DNA of 41,968 nt from a virus: positions 1 to 41,968 of IMG/VR virus record IMGVR_UViG_3300034104_007229; one strand, 5' to 3'. Made by a program: the position numbers and the translations under genes. Positions 22,069-28,163 of this stretch are shown piece after piece. Under the pieces are notes generated by a model that saw only the letters and a program-made list of their open reading frames with translations, did no database searches and was not told the DNA's origin. Every line of letters begins with the position of its first letter. Within the stretch, counting starts at the first letter, position 1.

Positions 22069-23206
22069 CTTTGTTACTCATTACAGGTTCATCCATTCTT
22101 TTTTTCATTCGGTCTCTCGTCTCTACCAAGTATGTTGATGAGTCATGGTAAGCTCTATTTTCAATTAAGAAACAATAACCAGGAAATGGATTTGTTCTTT
22201 CAGGTATCAACGCAATTTCGGTCAACTGAATTGCTTCTTCCAATCTGTTTTGTTCCTCCAATAGATGTATCAAATATAATAAATGTTCGTTTCTTCCTGG
22301 AGCAAAGGGTTCTGCTTGTCGGTACATTGATTCGGATTTTTCCAAATTACCCATGAATCTGTAAGCATCTCCCATTAAAATAAATGTAAGGTAACCCATT
22401 TCATCAACACGAGCAGGGATGCCAGTCTCATAATAGTTGTGATTGATTATCAACCATTGCTCAAAATAGAAAATAGCTCTTCGAGCATATTCATCGGAGT
22501 GGACTTTACCCAAAGGTAATTCTTCGGGTTTACCATAACAATCCGCATAACTTTTAGCGACATACCAAAAATGATACATGTCATCATTCAAAGTATTTCC
22601 AACAACTTTATCACTTTCAAGTTCCAAAGCGTCTTTCAAAAACTTTCTTGGAGCAAACCATGTTTGTCCATCGTTTGTGACAATGTGACGAAATCCTTCG
22701 GGTAAAGTAATTCTTTGAAATTCTTCACCTAAACTTGGTAGATGGATTGTCTCGTGTCTTCTATCGTGAGCAAAGAACCAAGGAAGTTTGGAATTCCACA
22801 TCCAAGTCCTAAAGTATTTAGTATCGAATGAGTGTACAATAATATTCCATGATGATACTGTTGTATCATTGAATACTTCCCAATCGAAATCTTCATCAAC
22901 TTCCAATCTTTCATCCGCGTCCATACGAAGAATCCAATCACATCCGTGGTCGGATTTCAAACAAGCCTGAAGAGCATGGTCTCGGTTGAAACCTGGATAC
23001 TGCCACTCAGTCTCATAAAGAAAACCTGGGATACCCTTTTCTTGAAAATAGTCACGAATTATGTCTTGGGTTCCATCTTTGGAACCGTTATCTTGGATTA
23101 CCCAGTAGTCAATGTATTTGTAACAGGAATCCAACATACGGGTGATGGTTCTTGCCTCGTTGGCGACCATCGCATTTAAACAGATTTTTGTTGTTTTGTT
23201 ATTCAT
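22046..23206 (-). CDS. GT2-family glycosyltransferase with TPR-like C-terminus
   Basis: A 386-residue protein. The GT-A domain spans about 6-210: ICLNAMVANEARTITRMLDS, VIQDNGSKDGTQDII, and a metal-binding MDADERL (95-101). The C-terminal part, from about 265, has TPR-like helices (GDAYRFMGNLEKSESMYRQA, LEEAIQLTEIAL). Proteins with this pairing act on glycans or glycosylated proteins. It overlaps the upstream transferase by 8 nt and glf by 23 nt. Acceptor unknown. Confidence 0.88.
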   Translation of the reverse strand: MNNKTTKICLNAMVANEARTITRMLDSCYKYIDYWVIQDNGSKDGTQDIIRDYFQEKGIPGFLYETEWQYPGFNRDHALQACLKSDHGCDWILRMDADERLEVDEDFDWEVFNDTTVSSWNIIVHSFDTKYFRTWMWNSKLPWFFAHDRRHETIHLPSLGEEFQRITLPEGFRHIVTNDGQTWFAPRKFLKDALELESDKVVGNTLNDDMYHFWYVAKSYADCYGKPEELPLGKVHSDEYARRAIFYFEQWLIINHNYYETGIPARVDEMGYLTFILMGDAYRFMGNLEKSESMYRQAEPFAPGRNEHLLYLIHLLEEQNRLEEAIQLTEIALIPERTNPFPGYCFLIENRAYHDSSTYLVETRDRMKKRMDEPVMSNKGVVFDFK

Positions 23207-24449
23207 AGATATAGTTCATTACTTGTTCCTCATCAAAGTATTTTCTGATGGGTACTTTATGTTGAAATTTTTGTGAGTGTTGAGCCTCGTCGTCCCAATT
23301 CCAATCCCAAAAACCAAGTTCATTAATTCTTTCGTGTATTTTTTTATCGTAGTGGTCACGAATAAGTCTTGCCCTTCTATTGATGTCTGTTGCGTTGTTA
23401 TCAACGGTAGAGTTTCGGTTGTTGAATTGAAGATATAAAACTTTTTTGATGTGAATAAACTTAGTTGCCAAAAATGTACGAATAATAATTTCTAAGTCAT
23501 CAGCAACTGGTATTGATTTGTTATGTCCACCAATCTCGTGATAGACCTCTCGTTTCCACATTCTGAGATGATTCGGCATCGTAATATTGAATCGGATAGT
23601 AAGAGGGTTTATGTCGGGGTAGTGGTGTGCTAATCTTTCTTTTCCATCAACTTTGACCCAAGTGTGTCCAGCATAAGAAAAATCAAAAAAGTTATCCTCT
23701 CTTGCATACCAATTACCTGACCAATCATGGTCGTAATATTTAGGTTCTTCGTTGTCTTCATACATCTCACTGCAGTTTGTATAAAGAAAACCACCATCGG
23801 GATATTTTTCAATGGCTTCTTGACACGTAGATAAACATTCAGTCGTTAACATATCATCATGGTCCAATTCACCGACCCAATCACCATCACAAAGTATTGC
23901 TGCCCTGTGTTTAGCTAAACCAATATTCCCACCACTCAAAGGATAAATCCTATGAAGTTTGACTCTATAATCTTTCGAAGCAATGTCTTGGAGAATCTCC
24001 CAAGTATCGTCATCAGGTGAGTCATCAACAATAACCCATTCCCAATTGGTCAAGGTTTGATTTTTCAATCCTTGGTAAGTACGACGAATTCTTTCACCTG
24101 TTTTATAAGTCGGTGTAAAAATCGAAAATCTTGGTCGGAAGTAATCACAGTTTCTAAATACCGTTTGACAAGCAATCACATTGGCTAAAATGACATCTTC
24201 CATCAAAGTATCATAGTGGATATGGTATCGTGATAGATGAAAGTGGGGTATGTCAATTTTTCTACCAAAGGATATAATCAAGTCAGGACGATATTTGGTA
24301 TAATCCTCGACTACTGAGTTATTATAGGGAAGAGAATAAACAGTAACTTCTTCGTAAAGATTTTCCTCCCAATAAACGTGGGAATGTAAAATAGACTCTC
24401 CGAGTTTGTGCCACCCATAAACAATGGCTGATGGTTTCTTTGTATTCAT
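23199..24449 (-). CDS. GT2-family glycosyltransferase
   Basis: A 416-residue protein. Residues 1-100 resemble a GT-B-like or nucleotide-sugar-binding extension. The GT-A domain begins at about 106: RFSIFTPTYKTGERIRRTYQ, NWEWVIVDDSPDDDTWE, and LDHDD (195-199) as the DxD metal site. Starts the three-gene glycan operon. Phage-encoded transferases often alter host surface polysaccharide or glycosylate virion proteins; the sequence does not decide which. Confidence 0.88.
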   Translation of the reverse strand: MNTKKPSAIVYGWHKLGESILHSHVYWEENLYEEVTVYSLPYNNSVVEDYTKYRPDLIISFGRKIDIPHFHLSRYHIHYDTLMEDVILANVIACQTVFRNCDYFRPRFSIFTPTYKTGERIRRTYQGLKNQTLTNWEWVIVDDSPDDDTWEILQDIASKDYRVKLHRIYPLSGGNIGLAKHRAAILCDGDWVGELDHDDMLTTECLSTCQEAIEKYPDGGFLYTNCSEMYEDNEEPKYYDHDWSGNWYAREDNFFDFSYAGHTWVKVDGKERLAHHYPDINPLTIRFNITMPNHLRMWKREVYHEIGGHNKSIPVADDLEIIIRTFLATKFIHIKKVLYLQFNNRNSTVDNNATDINRRARLIRDHYDKKIHERINELGFWDWNWDDEAQHSQKFQHKVPIRKYFDEEQVMNYIYE

Positions 24450-24482
24450 ACAGATGAAAGTATATCCAAAAGACTTATAATG

Positions 24483-24797
24483 TCAATAAGGAACACTTTC
24501 TCCACAACTACCATCACACCCTTGTCCAGCACCCTCGACGTATCCAACTCTCATGTCGATATGGGTTCCACGGGTATATCTTGTTTCACGACCGCAAACC
24601 ACACATTTTTCAATTTTGTCATTTAGTGTAAGTAATTCAGTTACCATTCCGTTTTCATCGATTACTAATCCAACGTGTTCATCACGATTGTTCATAACCT
24701 CATTGCGAGTATTCCAATATTTTTGTCTTACGAGTTTTCCCAACTCAAAATTATTTGAGTTTTTGATAATTTCTTCTTCAGAGACTTGTATTTTCAT
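24483..24797 (-). CDS. Small zinc-motif phage protein
   Basis: A 104-residue protein with CVVCGRETRYTRGTH at about 65-79 and a later C-DGSC pair (GQGCDGSCGESVPY), which together could bind zinc. The N-terminal half is helical and charged. A TATCTTTA box lies at 24808-24815. No family recognised. It precedes the glycan operon by 33 nt and could share a transcript. Confidence 0.65.
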   Translation of the reverse strand: MKIQVSEEEIIKNSNNFELGKLVRQKYWNTRNEVMNNRDEHVGLVIDENGMVTELLTLNDKIEKCVVCGRETRYTRGTHIDMRVGYVEGAGQGCDGSCGESVPY

Positions 24798-24839
24798 TTT
24801 TTTATTTTAAAGATATGATTAGCCTTTAAAGAAAAAAAG

Positions 24840-24846
24840 TATTTAT
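24840..24846 (+). promoter_or_regulatory. TATTTAT box
   Basis: Plus-strand GTATTTATCAAA, 13 nt before the ATG at 24860 of the CxxC-repeat protein. Confidence 0.5.
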
Positions 24847-24859
24847 CAAAAAAACAATA

Positions 24860-25774
24860 ATGGACAAACAAAAAGTTTTATCACTAACAAAGGCTTTGCG
24901 GGGTGCTTTTTCTAAAATGTTAACCGAAAAAAGTCTTTTCACTTTCTCAGATATGTTGAGAATTCTTAGAAAAGTAAAAAAAGGAAAGTTTGGTAAATCT
25001 TTTTTGCAGTCCTTCAAAAAAGAAGATTTGTTTTTATCCACATTTTTGCTTTATATGGAAAATCAAAAAGGTTTCGCCCCACAAGAAACTTTGCGAATGT
25101 TGGATAGAGCTTTTTTGATTGTTTTGTTAGAAGATACCGGAAATAAATCAAGAATCTTATGTGATAATTGTGACGGAGATGGTGAAGTCCGTTGTTCATG
25201 GTGTGAAGGTGATGGTAAGGTTGATTGTTCCGAATGTACAGATGGAGAGATAGAGTGTGCCGATTGTGAAGGTACTGGTGAAATCGGTGATGAACCGTGT
25301 TCAACTTGTCAAGGTGGTGGAACATTGGAGTGTGATTGGTGCAACGGTTATGGAAGAGTAACTTGTGACGAATGTAATGGTAATGAATCAGAAGAATGTG
25401 AATTTTGTGACGGAGATGGTGAGGTTTACAAAGAAGGGAGCAATGATTTTTCATTGAGTATTTGGATAACTATGGACCAAAATTTAAAAAAATTCCAAGT
25501 TGGTAAAATAGTCGATTTGGGTGCGTTCAATGAAATAAGAGATAATTCACATTTAATTTTACACGAGGAAAATCTTCCCTTAAGAAACGAGGATTGGAGT
25601 CAAGTTTTTGGTAAATCTGAAATTATTGTGATAGGAAACACTGACAGTCCCACATTTTTTGACTCTTTAGTAGATACGGTCATGACAGACTACTCTTACG
25701 GTGTAGACCCTGATGAAATCGAAAACTTCCTATTAGATTACCTTCAACAAGGAAAAAATTATTTTGCCGAGTAA
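24860..25774 (+). CDS. Protein with DnaJ-type CxxCxGxG repeats
   Basis: A 304-residue protein. Residues about 95-190 carry ten CxxC pairs in a chain (CDNCDGDGEVRCSWCEGDGK, CSECTDGEIECADCEGTGE, CSTCQGGG, CDWCNGYGRV, CDECNGNESEECEFC), far more than the four CxxCxGxG of DnaJ. DnaJ-type zinc domains bind zinc and unfolded protein; there is no J domain here. The N-terminal 90 residues are basic and helical, and the C-terminal 110 are acidic. A TATTTAT box upstream suggests late expression. It may be a chaperone-like assembly factor (inference). Confidence 0.75.
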   Translation: MDKQKVLSLTKALRGAFSKMLTEKSLFTFSDMLRILRKVKKGKFGKSFLQSFKKEDLFLSTFLLYMENQKGFAPQETLRMLDRAFLIVLLEDTGNKSRILCDNCDGDGEVRCSWCEGDGKVDCSECTDGEIECADCEGTGEIGDEPCSTCQGGGTLECDWCNGYGRVTCDECNGNESEECEFCDGDGEVYKEGSNDFSLSIWITMDQNLKKFQVGKIVDLGAFNEIRDNSHLILHEENLPLRNEDWSQVFGKSEIIVIGNTDSPTFFDSLVDTVMTDYSYGVDPDEIENFLLDYLQQGKNYFAE

Positions 25775-25780
25775 AAAAAA

Positions 25781-25852
25781 AAGGTCAGATTTCTCTGACC
25801 TTCTTGGGACTGACAGATTGTCAGTCGCTCCACCACCTGACAAAGTGTCAGG
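25781..25852. repeat. Three tandem hairpins sharing a CTGACA/TGTCAG core
   Basis: Hairpin 1: AAGGTCAGA (25781-25789), TTTC, TCTGACCTT (25794-25802); read leftward it has a GAAA loop and is followed by ten T, so it is an intrinsic terminator. Hairpin 2: GACTGACA (25808-25815), GAT, TGTCAGTC (25819-25826). Hairpin 3: CCTGACA (25836-25842), AAG, TGTCAGG (25846-25852). All three lie between the stop of the leftward gene at 25856 and the converging gene at 25774. Confidence 0.75.
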
Positions 25853-25855
25853 AAT

Positions 25856-26143
25856 TTACTTGGTAACCAACGATTCAATTTTAGACCTGAAGTGTTCAGT
25901 GAGGTTCGTTTCACTCTCGTACTCCTTGGAAGTAGAAATGATAATCGAGTCTATCAAGTATTTGTGTGGGACATTAATTAAAAAATCTGTCCCATTAAAA
26001 AAAGAAAGGTTTTCCTTGAGTTCCAAGCATCCGTGAACCATCTTCAAGAAAATCTTGTATTGGACGGAGTCCAAAAAACTCTCATTAACCAAAACACCAA
26101 ACTTTTCGTGTTCGATGCGGATGTGGTGGTAATTCAATTTCAT
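25856..26143 (-). CDS. Small phage protein of unknown function
   Basis: A 95-residue protein starting MKLNYHHIRIEHEKFGVLVN. Mixed alpha/beta composition with no recognised motif. It has its own good host-type promoter (26166-26197), sits between the giant RNA terminator and the triple-hairpin region, and its transcript ends in those three hairpins. This arrangement makes it an independent early unit. Confidence 0.65.
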   Translation of the reverse strand: MKLNYHHIRIEHEKFGVLVNESFLDSVQYKIFLKMVHGCLELKENLSFFNGTDFLINVPHKYLIDSIIISTSKEYESETNLTEHFRSKIESLVTK

Positions 26144-26165
26144 ATCCCTTTTTTGTTTTATACTT

Positions 26166-26197
26166 CAAAGATAAGAAACTTTTCTCAATCTACCAAA
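26166..26197 (-). promoter_or_regulatory. Bacteroidota-type promoter
   Basis: Read leftward: TTTG (26194-26197), 20-nt spacer, TATCTTTG (26166-26173). It lies 22 nt before the start at 26143 and just past the terminator of the giant RNA. Confidence 0.7.
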
Positions 26198-26204
26198 TAT
26201 TAAA

Positions 26205-26238
26205 AATAAAAAACCCCCAACCTTACGGAAGGGGGTTT
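26205..26238 (-). terminator. Intrinsic terminator of the giant RNA
   Basis: Read leftward: AAACCCCC (26231-26238), inner CC/GG pair with TTAC-type loop, GGGGGTTT (26211-26218), then a T-rich run. It closes the non-coding RNA region. Confidence 0.8.
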
Positions 26239-27021
26239 GGCTAATGCTCTGAGACTACGAGCTTAGGTGGTCAGTCTTTGGTGGGATTATTGTTTCCCCA
26301 CTCGGTCCACAACAGTTGCCTGTCGTAACCAACCAGTGTCGGTAATTTGAGTCTACCACTCTTTTCGTTGACACCAACTCAACTGATACTCCTATCTCTT
26401 CAACCTTGCGAGCTAACTAAGGGATGGCCGTCCCACGAGTAGTTTCCCAATCAACACCGATGGACTTGCGGTCCTATCCGTGCCTTCATTGGTCCGATGA
26501 CCTGAAGGATTAGACACCTTTCAGTACCAACGCCCGAAGACTTTTGCTTGTATCATTGAATATCATTCATATTGATATGTAGCTTTGTAGAAGAATGAAA
26601 GATGTGCTTCGGGAGAAGGTCCATTCCTTTTGAGAACGAAATGCTTCACACCTCTCTGTCAACCCGCCAGTTGACGGTCAATCAGGACTACGGTGGGTTT
26701 AAACCCGTGGTAACCCCTCAGACTGGTACCCAGCTTTACAACATCCGGCGGGATGTCTCAAACCGTCACCTGTACCTTTTCCTATTGATGTCTCCATCTC
26801 AACCCCGATTCTCTACAAAATCGGGATGATGTCTCCCCCTCAGCACTTGCCGTCAGGGTTTTCACCGTAGGTACTTTGTTTAGTTGTCAGGTCATCGACC
26901 TGCGAGACTACTAAGGTCGCTAAACCTTCTCATCCCTTTTAGTCCCATCACTGGGGTTATCTGAAGACGCTAAACCGCCTTTTTAACATTTTAAAGAACG
27001 TGTCAGGTTTCCCTGACTTGT
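26205..27021 (-). ncRNA. Giant structured RNA, GOLLD-like (about 815 nt)
   Basis: No credible gene fills this 0.8-kb stretch, and its base composition and hairpin density differ from the coding DNA. The minus strand has a sigma70-like promoter at one end and an intrinsic terminator at the other. Many perfect hairpins are visible: 26658-26675, 26695-26706, 26741-26756, 26804-26825, 26888-26902, and a 5' hairpin 27002-27017 with a GNRA (GAAA) loop. GOLLD RNAs are about 800 nt, occur in phages and lie beside tRNA genes, as here (tRNA-Met 54 nt upstream). ROOL RNA is an alternative but is usually near 600 nt. GOLLD and ROOL have been reported to form large RNA-only multimers. Class assigned from size, position and structure, not from a model match. 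Confidence 0.7.
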
Positions 27022-27027
27022 TGTGAA

Positions 27028-27055
27028 AGTATAATAAGGTTTTTGTTTTGGTCAA
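27028..27055 (-). promoter_or_regulatory. Sigma70-like promoter of the giant RNA
   Basis: Read leftward: TTGACC (27050-27055), 16-nt spacer, TATACT (27028-27033). Predicted start near 27021. This is a near-perfect enteric-style promoter, unlike the TTTG/TAnnTTTG boxes of the neighbouring genes, so the RNA may be transcribed at a different level or by a different sigma factor. Confidence 0.6.
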
Positions 27056-27074
27056 GTACCTTATCAAACTTTTG

Positions 27075-27148
27075 TTGCGGGAGAGGGATTTGAACCCCCG
27101 ACCTCAAGGTTATGAGCCTTGCAAGCTGACCAACTGCTCTATCCCGCT
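27075..27148 (-). tRNA. tRNA-Met (CAT), initiator-like
   Basis: The minus strand folds as a cloverleaf: acceptor AGCGGGA with TCCCGCA, D arm GAGC/GCTT, anticodon stem CAAGG/CCTTG with loop CTCATAA (anticodon CAT), T arm GGGGG-TTCAAAT-CCCTC, discriminator A. CCA is not encoded. Position 1 (A) does not pair with position 72 (A), and 11-24 is A-T; both are marks of bacterial initiator tRNA. The three G-C pairs of the initiator anticodon stem are only two here. It would otherwise be an elongator or an Ile (CAT) tRNA. Confidence 0.88.
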
Positions 27149-27172
27149 ATGTATTTTAAAGAACTAACTCAG

Positions 27173-27256
27173 AAAAAAATCCCACAACATATGAATATTC
27201 TCTCGAACACTCGTTGTGGGATTTGGGTAAGGATTCTACTCCTTCATCCGAGTGTT
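27173..27256 (-). ncRNA. Small structured RNA with terminator and pseudoknot potential
   Basis: Leftward from a host-type promoter: AACACTCG (27249-27256), hairpin AAGGA/TCCTT (27229-27244, six-base loop), then the terminator stem ATCCCACAAC (27213-27222) with GTTGTGGGAT (27179-27188) and a T-run. CGAGTGTT (27206-27213), inside the terminator loop, is complementary to the first eight bases, so an H-type pseudoknot can form. No open frame is present. It could be a small RNA or an attenuator for the tRNA downstream. Confidence 0.55.
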
Positions 27257-27259
27257 TCA

Positions 27260-27289
27260 CAAAGATAATACAGAATTGTGTTCCGTCAA
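27260..27289 (-). promoter_or_regulatory. Bacteroidota-type promoter of the small RNA
   Basis: Read leftward: TTG (27287-27289), 19-nt spacer, TATCTTTG (27260-27267). Predicted start is close to the first paired base of the small RNA. Confidence 0.6.
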
Positions 27290-27368
27290 TACCCTGAATG
27301 AAACTTTTGTTGGGGTGTGTTTCTACCAAACGGTAGAGTTCATAAATATAGTCATTTCGAACAAAAGT

Positions 27369-27791
27369 TCAATCTAAACCAAAAATTTTTCTAACAACTT
27401 TGTAAAGATTAGTTCCCATTTCCATTTTATCAAGTTTGTCAACTTGGAAGTATCTACACTCGGAATGTTCATGTCCGTCTTCAGCATTTTCCAAATCGGG
27501 ATAAATTTTTTCATTAGGTTGCAGTGTGTAGATATACATCAACCCTTTTGTTTTACCATTCTTGACTTTTGGCATGACCGCTCTAAAAACTAAATCATCA
27601 ACAGAAATTTCATTGTCAGTTTCTTCGTAAAATTCACGGGCAGCAGCTTCCTTCGGTTCTTCTCCCTTGTCGACACCTCCGCCAGGTATAGACCAAGTAT
27701 TTGGATAACTTTGAGACGGAGCTCTCTTACATAATAAACATTCGTCTCCAACTTTTACTAAAACACTAGCAACGTCTCGTCTCTTTTTCAT
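27369..27791 (-). CDS. NUDIX hydrolase
   Basis: A 140-residue protein from ATG at 27791 (MKKRRDVASVLVKVGDECLL). An open upstream extension to 28022 runs into the divergent DUF192 gene and is rejected. The Nudix box is complete: GGGVDKGEEPKEAAAREFYEE (about 35-55) with the REFYEET core. NUDIX enzymes cut nucleoside diphosphates linked to X, including oxidised nucleotides and RNA caps. A TATTTAT box is 4 nt before the ATG. Phage NUDIX genes may clean nucleotide pools or decap host RNA; the substrate is not deducible. Confidence 0.88.
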   Translation of the reverse strand: MKKRRDVASVLVKVGDECLLCKRAPSQSYPNTWSIPGGGVDKGEEPKEAAAREFYEETDNEISVDDLVFRAVMPKVKNGKTKGLMYIYTLQPNEKIYPDLENAEDGHEHSECRYFQVDKLDKMEMGTNLYKVVRKIFGLD

Positions 27792-27802
27792 ATTTATAAA
27801 TA
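27791..27802. promoter_or_regulatory. Palindromic TATTTATAAATA shared by two divergent genes
   Basis: A perfect 12-bp palindrome: TATTTAT reads towards the DUF192 gene (27791-27797, 9 nt from its ATG) and TATTTAT on the other strand reads towards the NUDIX gene (27796-27802, 4 nt from its ATG). Confidence 0.55.
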
Positions 27803-27806
27803 GATT

Positions 27807-28163
27807 ATGAAAGTAAAAATAGGAAACAATATCTTCAATGTAAAAGTCAGACATGACGACAAAGGAAGAGCCGAAGGTATGATGGGTAAAAACTTTACCG
27901 ACAAATATAATGGAATGTTGTTCATCATGGATGATGATACCAATTGTTTTTGGATGAAAAAATGTACGATACCCTTGGATGTTATTTTTATCGAGGGTCT
28001 TACGATTTCCAAAATCCATCACAATTGTCCGCCATGTGAATCAAAGAAAGACGAAGATTGTGAAAATTATTGTGGAAGAGGTAGATTGATTTTGGAAATA
28101 AGAGGTGGTTCCGCGGAAAAACTCAAAATCAAAAAAGGAGACGAGATTAAATTACTCCTTTGA
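27807..28163 (+). CDS. DUF192 family protein
   Basis: A 118-residue protein with DUF192 hallmarks: KGRAEGMMGKNFTDKYNGML, FWMKKCTIPLDVIFIEG (residues about 48-64) and a C-terminal KGDEIKL. A Cys-rich insertion (CPPCESKKDEDCENYCGRGR) is present, as in some members. Function of the family is unknown; bacterial members are often exported, but no signal peptide is seen here. It overlaps the DHH gene end by 12 nt. Confidence 0.85.
   Translation: MKVKIGNNIFNVKVRHDDKGRAEGMMGKNFTDKYNGMLFIMDDDTNCFWMKKCTIPLDVIFIEGLTISKIHHNCPPCESKKDEDCENYCGRGRLILEIRGGSAEKLKIKKGDEIKLLL

Noticed and set aside
25014-25454. 146-codon His/Leu-rich open frame on the minus strand
   Set aside because: It is the antisense of the CxxC repeats; composition reflects their codons.
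25764-26036. 90-codon open frame on the plus strand after the CxxC gene
   Set aside because: It runs through the three hairpins and is antisense to the 95-residue gene with its own promoter.
26602-26829. 75-codon open frame on the plus strand
   Set aside because: It lies in the structured RNA, crosses several hairpins, and has low-complexity, non-protein-like composition.
26205-27021. Ribosomal RNA fragment, RNase P RNA, tmRNA or group I/II intron
   Set aside because: None of the universal blocks of these RNAs was recognised, and the promoter-terminator unit of about 815 nt fits a stand-alone RNA better.
27369-28022. NUDIX start at 28022
   Set aside because: It would lie antisense to the DUF192 gene; the ATG at 27791 directly precedes the Nudix domain and has a TATTTAT box.
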